Shown here: positions 7,912 through 16,651 of the stretch, in pieces
Position numbering within the stretch: the first letter of the stretch is position 1
How the letters are laid out: each line of letters begins with the position of its first letter
Assembly (NCBI GenBank): GCA_905339165.1
Contig: CAJPFH010000028.1
Span: 1 to 64,000 of the forward strand
DNA length: 64,000 nucleotides
Direction: 5' to 3'
Source: Flavobacteriales bacterium
Lineage (GTDB): Bacteria > Bacteroidota > Bacteroidia > Flavobacteriales_E > Vicingaceae
Notes under the pieces: generated by a model
Told to the model about the DNA's origin: nothing
Databases searched by the model: none
The model's input: only the letters and a program-made list of their open reading frames with translations
Position numbers and translations under genes: made by a program

Positions 7912-9660
7912 ATGGAAAATTTTGTAGTTTCGGCACGTAAGTACCGTCCTATTACATTTGATACGGTAGTTGGACAACATTCCATTACTTCTACATTAAA
8001 AAATGCCATACAAACCAACCATTTGGCACAAGCTTTTCTATTTTGCGGCCCTAGAGGTGTTGGAAAAACAACATGTGCCCGCATTTTAGCTAAAACCATC
8101 AATTGTATAAACCGCACCCATAAAATTGAACCTTGTGATACTTGCGAAAGTTGTATCTCTTTTAATCAAGGGCAATCATTAAATATTTATGAACTTGATG
8201 CCGCTTCCAACAATTCCGTTGATGACATAAGAAATTTGATTGACATGGTGCGTTACGCCCCTCAGGTAGGTACCACTAAGGTATATATTATAGATGAGGT
8301 GCATATGCTCTCTCAGGCAGCCTTCAATGCCTTTTTAAAAACCTTAGAAGAGCCACCCAAACATGCTATTTTTATACTCGCAACAACCGAAAAACACAAG
8401 ATTCTACCTACCATTTTATCCCGTTGTCAGGTTTTTGATTTTAACAGAATTACGGCCTATGATACGGCTAAACATCTTGCCGAAATAGCCGCCAAAGAGG
8501 GCATTACAGCCGAACCCGATGCGCTGCATATTATAGCCCAAAAAGCCGATGGAGCTTTAAGAGACGCTTTATCTATTTTCGACCAAGTAGTTAGTTTTTC
8601 CGGAAACAACATTAGCTACGAAAAAGTAATTGAAAACCTTAATGTACTAGATTATGATTATTATTTCGGATGTGTTAATGCCATGCTGAAAAACGATATT
8701 AGCAGTCTATTGCTAACCTTTAATGAAATTTTACAAAAGGGGTTCGATGGGCACAATTTTATGAACGGGTTGGCCAATCATTTCCGCAATCTGTTGGTTT
8801 GCAAAGATGAAAAAACACTAATCCTATTAGATGCAGGAAAAAACATTAAAGAAAAATACAAAAATCAATCGCAACAATGTTCTCCGCCTTTTTTATTAAA
8901 GTCCTTAGAAATTTCCAATACCTGCGATTTAAACTACAAAATGGCTAAAAACCAACGCCTACTCGTTGAAATAACCCTAATGCAACTTGCTTCTTTTTCC
9001 AATTCTTCCACTTCGGTTACCGAAGAAAAAAAAAACACTGATTACATAATTCCGCCCAATAACGGAAAAGAAAATAAAATGGTTTCTGAAAGCACGCTGG
9101 AATCAACACCTATTGAACCACAAAATCCGATTCGGCCAAAAGAAGCAGAGACCCTTGTGCAACCTTTATCATCTATGCCAACAAAACCCGTTCTAACATC
9201 GAATTTTTCTTTAAAAAATAGAACAAAACAAACAGAAAAAAAGGAAACAAAACCTCTTTTGATTGAAAATGACAATGAACAAGCATTTACCTTTGAAGCC
9301 TTTATGGAATGTTGGCAACAAATTGCCAACGCATACCGCTTAAAAAATAATATCAGCTTGTATTCTACTTTTACTGTTCGTAAACCCATTTTACACGAAA
9401 ATCATTTAGTAGAAATCTTATTAGACAACAAGGCTCAGGAAGAAGAACTGAATGCAGAAAAAATAGAAATTTTAAACGCCCTAAGGAAAAGCTTGAATAA
9501 TTATAAAATTCAACTTTCTACTACCGTAAATAAAAATGAAAAAATTAGAAAAGCATACACCTCGTCCGATAAATTTAAAGAAATGGCCATAGAAAACCCA
9601 TTGCTCAATACGCTTAAAGAACAATTAGATTTAGATTTCAATGTAAACACCTTTAACTAA
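7912..9660 (+). CDS. dnaX: DNA polymerase III subunit gamma/tau
   Basis: 582 residues from the ATG at 7912 (MENFVVSARKYRP, the standard N-terminus). It loads the beta clamp as the motor of the clamp-loader complex. Visible motifs are the Walker A GPRGVGKT (46-53), the zinc-binding cysteines C65, C75, C78 and C81, the Walker B region IIDEVHML, LKTLEEPP, and the SRC sensor motif in ILSRCQVFDF. The AAA+ and collar region ends around residue 365, followed by a low-complexity linker and a C-terminal tau-like domain (from about 460). A run of ten A's (9026-9035, codons 372-375) lies exactly at the end of the collar; a slip by one base in either direction meets a stop within a few codons (see findings), so a gamma-like short form is plausible. 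Confidence 0.96.
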   Translation: MENFVVSARKYRPITFDTVVGQHSITSTLKNAIQTNHLAQAFLFCGPRGVGKTTCARILAKTINCINRTHKIEPCDTCESCISFNQGQSLNIYELDAASNNSVDDIRNLIDMVRYAPQVGTTKVYIIDEVHMLSQAAFNAFLKTLEEPPKHAIFILATTEKHKILPTILSRCQVFDFNRITAYDTAKHLAEIAAKEGITAEPDALHIIAQKADGALRDALSIFDQVVSFSGNNISYEKVIENLNVLDYDYYFGCVNAMLKNDISSLLLTFNEILQKGFDGHNFMNGLANHFRNLLVCKDEKTLILLDAGKNIKEKYKNQSQQCSPPFLLKSLEISNTCDLNYKMAKNQRLLVEITLMQLASFSNSSTSVTEEKKNTDYIIPPNNGKENKMVSESTLESTPIEPQNPIRPKEAETLVQPLSSMPTKPVLTSNFSLKNRTKQTEKKETKPLLIENDNEQAFTFEAFMECWQQIANAYRLKNNISLYSTFTVRKPILHENHLVEILLDNKAQEEELNAEKIEILNALRKSLNNYKIQLSTTVNKNEKIRKAYTSSDKFKEMAIENPLLNTLKEQLDLDFNVNTFN

Positions 9661-9688
9661 GTAAAAAACTACTTTAACATCATTTATT

Positions 9689-12625
9689 ATGAATATTTTT
9701 TTAAAAAAGACTATTCGTTACATAGCCGGCATATCTTTCATTGTAATTATTACCGGTATTGTGGCATGCGGAGAGCACAAAAACTTTTCGGGAAGTTCCG
9801 ACTCAATACCCTCCGACCCCTTAAACACAAGAATGTACACCCTTAAAAATGGTTTAAAGGTTTACCTTTCGGTATATAAAGAAGAACCAAGAATACAAAC
9901 TTACATAACCGTTAAAGCCGGAAGCAAAAATGATCCTACCGATGCCACCGGGTTGGCTCATTACCTGGAACATATGCTCTTCAAAGGTACCGATAAGTTT
10001 GGTTCAAAAGATTTTGAAAAAGAAGTTATATTAATTAACCAAATAGACAGTTTGTACGAGGTATACAGAAATACGGTCGAGGAATCCGAGAGAAAAAAAA
10101 TCTACAAGAAAATAGACAGCGTATCTTTTTTGGCTTCTCAGTTTGCCATTGCCAACGAATACGATAAAATGGTTGCGGGCATTGGAGCGAAAGGCACAAA
10201 TGCCTACACCTCCGAAGAAAGAACTGTTTACATAAACAACATTCCCTCCAATCAACTAGAAAACTGGATTACCATTGAAGCGGAGCGTTTCAGAAACCCA
10301 GTGCTTCGTCTCTTTCATACCGAACTGGAAGCCGTTTACGAAGAAAAAAACATGAGTTTAGACCGAGATGGGGACCAAGCCTACGAAACCCTTATGCTCC
10401 ATCTCTTTCCCAATCACCCATACGGTACACAAACTACTATTGGCACAATAGAGCATCTTAAAAACCCATCGCTGAAAAGAATCAAAGAATATTACGATGC
10501 CTATTATGTTCCCAACAATATGGCCATCTGTATTTCGGGCGATATTGACCCCGATAAAACGATTGAACTTATTGAAACTCACTTTGGATCTTTTAAAAAC
10601 AAAGAGACTCCAACTTTTACACTTCCGGAAGAAAAAACAATTTCCTCTCCCATTGAAAAAGAAATAAGTGGCCCCGATGCCGAATTTGTAATGATTGGAT
10701 ACCGATTACCCGGACAAAGTACAAAAGATGCTCTTATTGCAGAATTAATAAGTGCGATGTTGCATAACGGCACAGCCGGGCTGTTCGACTTAAATCTTAT
10801 ACAACAACAAAAAGTGCTGGAAGCCTACTCCTATTTAAGTGTAATGAACGATTACTCTGCCCACATTCTGGAAGGATTAACTAAGGAAAACCAAAAACTA
10901 GAAGACGTAAAAGATATATTACTTGGCGAAATTGAAAAAATTAAAAAAGGCAACTTTCCCGATTGGCTTCCACAGGCTGTGGCCAATGATTTTAAGTTGT
11001 CGCAATTAAAACAATTACAAAGCAATAATTCTCGAGCACACCTTATGGTAGAAGCATTTTCGGCCAATATGCCCATAAACCAATACATGGCGAAACCTTA
11101 CGAAATGGCTAAAATCACCAAACAAGAAATTATTGATTTTGCCAATAAATATTACCAAAACAATTATGTGGTGGTGTATAAACGCGAAGGAGAAAAAAGC
11201 AACACAACAAAAGTTGAAAAACCGGCTATTACGGAAGTCGCTGTTAACCGAGAAGACGAGTCGCCCTTTCTTAAAAATATTTTAAAAAACACCCCCAAAG
11301 AAATAGAACCTGTTTTTATTGATTATAAAAAAGATATTAAAACCCTCTCTTTAAAATGCTCCGCCCCCCTTTACTATTCAAACAATAAAGAGAATAAACT
11401 TTTTTCTCTATACTATGTAAACGAAATGGGCTCGAACCATAACCCCTTGCTACAATATGCCGTAAACTACTTAGAATTTTTAGGTACCACAAAATATACG
11501 GCCGAAGAAATAAAACAACAGTTTTATCGCATTGGTTGCGAATTCCACGTTTCGTCTTCAGAAGACATGACCTACATTTATCTGGAAGGTTTGCAAGAAA
11601 ATTTCGAAGAATCCATTCAACTATTCGAACACTTATTGGCTAACGCACAGCCCAACGAAGAAGCACTAAAAAATTTAATTTCGGATGAACTCAAAACACG
11701 AAGCGATAACAAAAAAAACAAAAGCTATATTTTTTGGAATGGCCTTATGAATTACGCCAAACACGGAGAAAAATCACCTTTTAATAATGTGCTAAGTAAT
11801 GAAGAATTAAAAAACATAAGCTCTGAACAACTTATAAAAATTATTAAATCACTTACCGCATACAAACACAAAGTACTCTACTACGGGCCAGAAAGCATAG
11901 AAAATATTTCTACCTCTATAAATAAATGGCACAACCCGGCCTCTCCTCTGCTTGAATTACTTCCAGAAAAAGAATTTACACTCGAAGCCAATACCCAAAC
12001 TAAAGTATTCGTAGTAGATTATGATATGAAACAAGCCGAAATTCTTTTCTTCTCGAACGGAAAAAAATTCGACCCCCAACTTATTCCAATTACCACACTT
12101 TTTAACGAATATTTCGGGGGCGGAATGTCTAGTATTGTTTTTCAGGAAATACGCGAAGCAAAAGCACTTGCATATAGTGCTTTTTCTACGTTTAGTTTAG
12201 GTGCTAAAAAAGATAAAAACAATAGTTGTTATGCTTACATTGGAACACAAGCCGATAAGTTGCCAGAAGCCATGAAAAGCATGAACGAACTTTTGATAAA
12301 CATGCCTAAATCCGATAAAAATTTTAAACTATCTGTAGATGCCGCCTTACAGAAAATACGCACCTCTCGGATAACACGCACCTCTCTACTATTCAACTTT
12401 ATTGATAATGAAAGAAAAGGGATTACTCACGATACCCGTAAAGATATTTTTGAACAACTTCCTAAATTTTCTTTTCAAGATTTAGAAAATTTTCATGTAC
12501 AAAATATAAAATCGAATCATTACAACATAATGGTTTTAGGCAAGAAAAACGAGCTCGACCTAAATACCCTAAAAAAGTACGGAAAAGTAGAATTCTTAAC
12601 TCTCGAACAAATTTTTGGATACTAA
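9689..12625 (+). CDS. M16 family zinc metallopeptidase, lipoprotein
   Basis: 978 residues, the length of a two-module (four-domain) M16 protease of the pitrilysin/PqqL type. The signal peptide ends in a lipobox with C27 (IVAC), so the protein is probably lipid-anchored in the envelope. The inverted zinc motif HxxEH is intact: H91, E94 and H95 in HYLEHMLFKG, with further acidic residues in ELEAVYEEKN about 75-80 residues later, as the family requires. The second half (LFNEYFGGGMSSIVFQEIREAKALAYSAF) is the inactive M16 C-terminal half with the RExxxLAY signature. It probably degrades short peptides in the periplasm. It stands between dnaX and icd with separate spacing. Confidence 0.93.
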   Translation: MNIFLKKTIRYIAGISFIVIITGIVACGEHKNFSGSSDSIPSDPLNTRMYTLKNGLKVYLSVYKEEPRIQTYITVKAGSKNDPTDATGLAHYLEHMLFKGTDKFGSKDFEKEVILINQIDSLYEVYRNTVEESERKKIYKKIDSVSFLASQFAIANEYDKMVAGIGAKGTNAYTSEERTVYINNIPSNQLENWITIEAERFRNPVLRLFHTELEAVYEEKNMSLDRDGDQAYETLMLHLFPNHPYGTQTTIGTIEHLKNPSLKRIKEYYDAYYVPNNMAICISGDIDPDKTIELIETHFGSFKNKETPTFTLPEEKTISSPIEKEISGPDAEFVMIGYRLPGQSTKDALIAELISAMLHNGTAGLFDLNLIQQQKVLEAYSYLSVMNDYSAHILEGLTKENQKLEDVKDILLGEIEKIKKGNFPDWLPQAVANDFKLSQLKQLQSNNSRAHLMVEAFSANMPINQYMAKPYEMAKITKQEIIDFANKYYQNNYVVVYKREGEKSNTTKVEKPAITEVAVNREDESPFLKNILKNTPKEIEPVFIDYKKDIKTLSLKCSAPLYYSNNKENKLFSLYYVNEMGSNHNPLLQYAVNYLEFLGTTKYTAEEIKQQFYRIGCEFHVSSSEDMTYIYLEGLQENFEESIQLFEHLLANAQPNEEALKNLISDELKTRSDNKKNKSYIFWNGLMNYAKHGEKSPFNNVLSNEELKNISSEQLIKIIKSLTAYKHKVLYYGPESIENISTSINKWHNPASPLLELLPEKEFTLEANTQTKVFVVDYDMKQAEILFFSNGKKFDPQLIPITTLFNEYFGGGMSSIVFQEIREAKALAYSAFSTFSLGAKKDKNNSCYAYIGTQADKLPEAMKSMNELLINMPKSDKNFKLSVDAALQKIRTSRITRTSLLFNFIDNERKGITHDTRKDIFEQLPKFSFQDLENFHVQNIKSNHYNIMVLGKKNELDLNTLKKYGKVEFLTLEQIFGY

Positions 12626-12682
12626 AAATAGAATGATAACTTTTGCCGGTAAAATTTTTCACAAACAATAAAAATAAAAAAA

Positions 12683-13909
12683 ATGAGCAAAAAAATTAAA
12701 GTGAGTAATCCTGTAGTAGAACTAGACGGAGACGAAATGACCAGAATTATTTGGAAATTTATTAAGGACAAACTCATTCTACCCTATTTAGAAATTGATA
12801 TAAAGTATTACGACTTAGGAATAGAATACAGAGACCAAACAAACGACCAAGTTACGATTGATGCTGCCGAGGCAATAAAAAAATATGGAGTGGGTATTAA
12901 ATGCGCTACCATTACCCCGGACGAAGCAAGAGTAGAAGAATTCAAGTTAAAGAAAATGTGGAAATCGCCCAATGGTACCATACGAAACATTGTGGGAGGA
13001 ACCGTTTTCAGAGAACCTATCATTTGCAGCAATGTGCCACGCCTTGTTCCGCATTGGACTCAGCCTATTGTAATTGGTCGCCACGCACATGCCGATCAAT
13101 ACAAAGCCACTGATGTTGTTGTAAAAGGAAAAGGAAAACTTACTATGACTTTTACCCCCGAAAACGGAGAAGCCCAAACATGGGAAGTTTTCAATTACAA
13201 AGGCGATGGGGTTGCCATGAGTATGTACAATACCGATGAGTCGATTTATGGATTTGCACACTCCTGTTTCAATCTTGCCCTCGATAAAGGGTGGCCTCTT
13301 TATCTCTCCACCAAAAACACCATTCTTAAAGCATACGATGGAAGATTTAAAGACATTTTTCAAGAAGTGTACGAAAAAGAATTTAAAACCAAATTTTCCG
13401 AAAAAGGAATAGTGTACGAACACCGCCTGATTGATGACATGGTAGCCTCGGCTATGAAATGGAACGGAGGATACGTGTGGGCCTGCAAAAACTACGATGG
13501 TGATGTACAAAGCGATACCGTGGCTCAAGGCTTTGGTTCTCTTGGTTTAATGACATCTGTACTCATTACTCCCGATGGAAAAACGGTGGAAGCAGAAGCT
13601 GCCCACGGAACCGTTACTCGCCATTACCGCATGCACCAACAAGGTAAACCAACCTCTACAAACCCTATTGCTTCTATTTTTGCATGGACAAGAGGGTTGT
13701 ATTACCGTGGCAAATTTGATGGAAATAACGAATTGATTCGTTTTGCCGAAACATTAGAAAAAGTTTGCATCGAAACGGTAGAAAGCGGTAAAATGACCAA
13801 AGATTTAGCCGTATGTATCTACGGAAACGAAGTAGCATCCGACAAATACCTTACAACCGAAAACTTTTTAGAAGCCATTAACCAACACCTTCAACACAAA
13901 TTAGCCTAA
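12683..13909 (+). CDS. icd: NADP-dependent isocitrate dehydrogenase (homodimeric type)
   Basis: 408 residues. It oxidatively decarboxylates isocitrate to 2-oxoglutarate in the TCA cycle and generates NADPH. The sequence is the eukaryote-like dimeric class: [12 protein letters not shown] at the N-terminus, SPNGTIRN (isocitrate-binding Ser and Arg), the [11 protein letters not shown]-like block, the metal-binding region around [22 protein letters not shown], and the NADP region [12 protein letters not shown]. About 15 bases before the gene an AT-rich segment contains a near-consensus -7 (TAACTTTTG, one base longer than usual). It is followed by a strong terminator, so it is probably monocistronic. 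Confidence 0.96.
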   Translation: MSKKIKVSNPVVELDGDEMTRIIWKFIKDKLILPYLEIDIKYYDLGIEYRDQTNDQVTIDAAEAIKKYGVGIKCATITPDEARVEEFKLKKMWKSPNGTIRNIVGGTVFREPIICSNVPRLVPHWTQPIVIGRHAHADQYKATDVVVKGKGKLTMTFTPENGEAQTWEVFNYKGDGVAMSMYNTDESIYGFAHSCFNLALDKGWPLYLSTKNTILKAYDGRFKDIFQEVYEKEFKTKFSEKGIVYEHRLIDDMVASAMKWNGGYVWACKNYDGDVQSDTVAQGFGSLGLMTSVLITPDGKTVEAEAAHGTVTRHYRMHQQGKPTSTNPIASIFAWTRGLYYRGKFDGNNELIRFAETLEKVCIETVESGKMTKDLAVCIYGNEVASDKYLTTENFLEAINQHLQHKLA

Positions 13910-13930
13910 ATAAAAATTTCCGTTTACCTT

Positions 13931-13966
13931 AAATAAACCCCTTTCTTAAAGGGGTTTATTTTTTTG
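13931..13966 (+). terminator. Rho-independent terminator of icd
   Basis: A perfect 14-base stem (13931-13944 with 13948-13961) closed by the loop CTT and followed by T's. It begins 21 bases after the icd stop. Confidence 0.9.
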
Positions 13967-14151
13967 CCCCCCTCACAAAAAACATTTATTAATACTCCAT
14001 ACGTTTGTTTTACATATACATCAAAACCAAAGGGTAGCATACTCTCCTAAGCAAAAATCATTTAGATACCCTGCTGCCGCAAGTATTTACTTGTGGCATT
14101 ACAATTTGTATTTACTATTTCTTGCATGTTTTCTTGTTGAAGTTAAATAAC

Positions 14152-14193
14152 TTGTTTCTTTTCTTTTTTTCCGCTAAAAAAGAAAAGAAACAA
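14152..14193. repeat. 18-base perfect inverted repeat
   Basis: Arms at 14152-14169 and 14176-14193 are exact reverse complements, separated by TCCGCT. Both arms are pure pyrimidine or purine apart from one G/C (TTGTTTCTTTTC and so on). It is far from any gene end, so it is not an obvious terminator. It lies in the gene-free block 13967-14626, which otherwise holds only other palindromes and AT-rich filler. Confidence 0.7.
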
Positions 14194-14241
14194 AAGAAAA
14201 AACTCCTCGCTTAAAAAATGTTTCTAAAAACTATACTGCTT

Positions 14242-14275
14242 CTCGATATGCCCTCATGCTTCGGGCTACTCGAGG
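14242..14275. repeat. Imperfect palindrome of the intergenic repeat block
   Basis: CTCGATATGCCC and GGGCTACTCGAG pair with two mismatches around TCATGCTTC. It lies just before the REPIN-like repeat and is probably another dispersed intergenic unit. No second copy is in the window. Confidence 0.4.
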
Positions 14276-14300
14276 TGCAAAGAACGGTAAAAACCTCCGC

Positions 14301-14468
14301 TTAGATTCCGAAACAAGTTCGGAATGACGAGTTCTCTCATTGCGTCATGCTGAACTTGTTTCAGCATCTTTTTAGTTCGCAATGGCCTTCTTTTGTTTTG
14401 CCTTTCAAAATTTAAAATTTCAAGATTTCCACTTTTAACTTTCTACTTTACTCTGGGATTGCTTCAGT
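14301..14468 (+). repeat. REPIN-like dispersed repeat, copy 1
   Basis: About 168 bases that recur, nearly identical, in inverted orientation at 63807-63980. It contains two hairpins in opposite orientation: stem 14305-14312/14318-14325 with loop ACAAG, and stem 14347-14354/14360-14367 with loop CTTGT. Read from opposite strands they share the layout AGAT-stem-ACAAG-stem-ATGA but have different, internally compensated stem bases. The rest is an AT-rich tail. Any ORF across it is not a gene. Confidence 0.85.
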
Positions 14469-14481
14469 TGAGCCTTGTTTA

Positions 14482-14508
14482 CCCCCCCCCAACCCCTCTT
14501 AAGAGGGG
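14482..14508. repeat. C9 run followed by a 16-base perfect palindrome
   Basis: C9 at 14482-14490 is followed by CCCCTCTTAAGAGGGG (14493-14508), a perfect palindrome without a loop. It interrupts the otherwise collinear AT-rich tail next to REPIN copy 1. Confidence 0.6.
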
Positions 14509-14575
14509 AGTTTGCTTACATTTTCAAACTTTTAACTTTCACATTTTCACTTTCATCTCGTTAGTGTTAAGAAAC

Positions 14576-14599
14576 CTTTTTCTTTTTCTTTTTCTTTTT
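14576..14599. repeat. Short tandem repeat (CTTTTT)x4
   Basis: Four exact hexanucleotide units, just beyond the 3' end of the pseudogene remnant. The array is short and no ORF crosses it in a meaningful frame. Confidence 0.7.
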
Positions 14600-14626
14600 T
14601 TATTTCTCCTGTTGCTGCGGTGTAGG

Positions 14627-14912
14627 TTACAAGGTAAAAATAGGTGCAAAATACTGAGAGGTAAAATGGCGGATGCTGTCAACGAAAACAATTACTGCTG
14701 TTTGGCAAGTATTGATGTTTTGTGCATTAAGCATGCTTGTAACATTAATGAATACTGCTAATACAACGGTTTTTTAATGCTCCAAAAATGGGGTTGGAGG
14801 CAAGAGACTCATAATGAATGTGTTACAAATGCTTGGTACAAAGGTAGAAAAAAAGAAATAAAGCAACAGAAATAAATTTTCAATTATTATCTCTTTGTTG
14901 TTGGCTCATGTT
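14627..14912 (-). pseudogene. Truncated promoter and 5' remnant of the 58.5-kb T9SS surface-protein gene
   Basis: Read on the minus strand, 14912-14690 aligns closely with 58383-58602 on the plus strand. Shared are AACATGAGCCAACA at the start, the AT-rich spacer, the -7 element (TACCTTTG at 14846-14839 against TATCTTTG), TTTGTACCA, the ATG (14812-14810) in CATTATGA, and the signal-peptide codons: AVFINVTSMLNAQNINTCQTA against AVFVNVTSMLHAQNNNSCQTA. After CQTAVI the similarity stops and the frame ends at a TAA (14629-14627). The ATG frame itself closes after 12 codons at a TAA (14776-14774) in the same place as in the full-length gene. It is a decayed duplicate, a donor/silent cassette, or the scar of an internal deletion. 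Confidence 0.75.
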
Positions 14913-14959
14913 ATTAGAAGAAATTCTTCATAAAGAACAAGGGGCTAATATATTTTTTA

Positions 14960-14967
14960 TACATTTG
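14960..14967 (+). promoter_or_regulatory. -7 element (TACATTTG) of the NSS transporter promoter
   Basis: An exact TAnnTTTG match, 19 bases before the ATG at 14987. No TTG is at the right distance upstream, so the -33 half is weak or absent. Confidence 0.5.
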
Positions 14968-14986
14968 GAAAGAAAACAAATTTTAT

Positions 14987-16645
14987 ATGACAGTTAAAGA
15001 AGCATGGGGCTCTCGTATAGGTCTTATTTTAGCAATGGCCGGCAATGCCGTTGGTTTGGGCAATTTTCTCCGATTTCCGGTTAAAGCGGTTCAAAATGGC
15101 GGAGGAGAATTTATTATTCCCTATTTAGTTTGTTTTTTGGTAATGGGCTTACCTCTGCTGTTTGTTGAATGGGGAATGGGACGGTTCGGTGGAAAATTTG
15201 GAGACCACTCTACCCCATTTATACTCAACAATATGACCAAAAAGAATTTTTGGAAGTACTTTGGAGTATTCGGTATTTTTACCAACTTCGGAGTAATTGC
15301 CTATTATACTTATATTGAATCGTGGACTTTAGCCTACGTTTTCGAATCTATAAAAGGAACTTTTGTAGGAATGGACATTCAAGCCGTTGGCAACTTTTTT
15401 AATGAATATGTAGATATAAAAAGCGATGGAAGCATCTTTAACTGGCCAATAAAAGCCATTATATTCTTCACCATTACATTGGCAATAAACATCTACATCT
15501 TATCCAAAGGATTAAGCGGAGGAATTGAAAAAGCAGCCAAAATTGCCATGCCCCTATTGTTGGTTTTTGGTTTATTTTTAGCAATAAGAGGACTAACTCT
15601 TGGCAAAACAGGCGAATGTGTTGGTTGCGACTCAAACGTGGCATTAGCCTTTATTTGGGAACCCAGCTTAAACGGTTTATGGAATTTTAAAACATGGCTA
15701 GAAGCAGCTGGTCAAGTATTTTTTACCCTTTCGGTAGGAATGGGAACCATTCAATGTTATGCCTCATACATACGTTCAAAAGATGATATTGCCTTAAATG
15801 CAGTTAGTGCTGGTTTTATGAACGAATTTGTAGAAATTGTGTTGGGGGCATCTATTGTGATACCTATTGCAGTAGGATACTTAGGTATGGATTGGGTGAT
15901 GGAAAATGCCGGCTTTATGATGGCATTTAAAACCATGCCCTTTTTATTTGATAACTGGGGGGCTACCCTTGGTATTGCAGCCGGAGTAATGTGGTTTGGT
16001 TTGCTTTTTTTTGCCGGTGTAACCTCTTCTTTAGCTATGGGTACCCCATGGATGGGTTTTATGGAACACGAATTCGACTGGAGCAGAAAAAAAGCCGCCT
16101 TTGTTTTTGGCTGCATTGTATTTGTACTAGCAATCCCTCCTATCATTTTATTCCAACAAGGAGTGTTTGATGAATATGACTATTGGTCGGGAACTGTATC
16201 GCTAGTTGTTTTTGCTTTAGCTGAGGTAATAATTTTCGGCTGGGTGTTTGGAATAGATAAAGCCTGGCATGAAGTAACACACGGGGCTGATATAAAAATA
16301 CCTACTATTTTCAAGTTCTTTATTAAATGGGTAACCCCCCTTTTTATTTCCGTTGTTTTTATTGGCGCTCTCATAAAACCCAATGGAGACCAATGGGCCG
16401 AATCATGGAATAGTTTTACTTCGGGTAACGGATGGATATTTGATAACGGCAGTATATTAAACCAAATTTTTCGATTTAACACTCCGGCTACAGAACTTAA
16501 ATGGTTTGTTGAGGGCAGCCCCACCTCCTTGTTTTTTGTAGATATGAGCAGGCTTCTTTTAACATTAACTTTTTTGTTCGTGTGTTATTTAGTTTACGTT
16601 GCCTCTAAAAAAAGAAATAATAGAATTCCCGTAGAACATAAATAA
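14987..16645 (+). CDS. Neurotransmitter:sodium symporter (NSS/SNF) family transporter
   Basis: 552 residues with about 12 hydrophobic segments. The N-terminus WGSRIGLILAMAGNAVGLGNFLRFP is described here by its hallmark: the unwound TM1 motif NAVGLGNFLRFP, which binds sodium and substrate in LeuT-fold NSS proteins; NGGGEFIIPY follows. Such bacterial proteins import amino acids with Na+. Substrate cannot be read from the sequence. The next gene is a 47-residue single-span protein of the MetS type, the partner of the methionine transporter MetP in Corynebacterium, so a MetP-like two-part system is a reasonable reading. A well-placed -7 promoter element precedes it. Confidence 0.93.
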   Translation: MTVKEAWGSRIGLILAMAGNAVGLGNFLRFPVKAVQNGGGEFIIPYLVCFLVMGLPLLFVEWGMGRFGGKFGDHSTPFILNNMTKKNFWKYFGVFGIFTNFGVIAYYTYIESWTLAYVFESIKGTFVGMDIQAVGNFFNEYVDIKSDGSIFNWPIKAIIFFTITLAINIYILSKGLSGGIEKAAKIAMPLLLVFGLFLAIRGLTLGKTGECVGCDSNVALAFIWEPSLNGLWNFKTWLEAAGQVFFTLSVGMGTIQCYASYIRSKDDIALNAVSAGFMNEFVEIVLGASIVIPIAVGYLGMDWVMENAGFMMAFKTMPFLFDNWGATLGIAAGVMWFGLLFFAGVTSSLAMGTPWMGFMEHEFDWSRKKAAFVFGCIVFVLAIPPIILFQQGVFDEYDYWSGTVSLVVFALAEVIIFGWVFGIDKAWHEVTHGADIKIPTIFKFFIKWVTPLFISVVFIGALIKPNGDQWAESWNSFTSGNGWIFDNGSILNQIFRFNTPATELKWFVEGSPTSLFFVDMSRLLLTLTFLFVCYLVYVASKKRNNRIPVEHK

Positions 16646-16651
16646 AAAAAC

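Noticed and set aside
14393-14761. Plus-strand ORF of 122 codons in the icd-NSS gap
   Set aside because: Its first part is the AT-rich tail of the REPIN-like repeat, and the same peptide start appears from the inverted copy at 63626-63880. The rest is antisense to the pseudogene remnant. It is a by-product of a repeat, not a gene.
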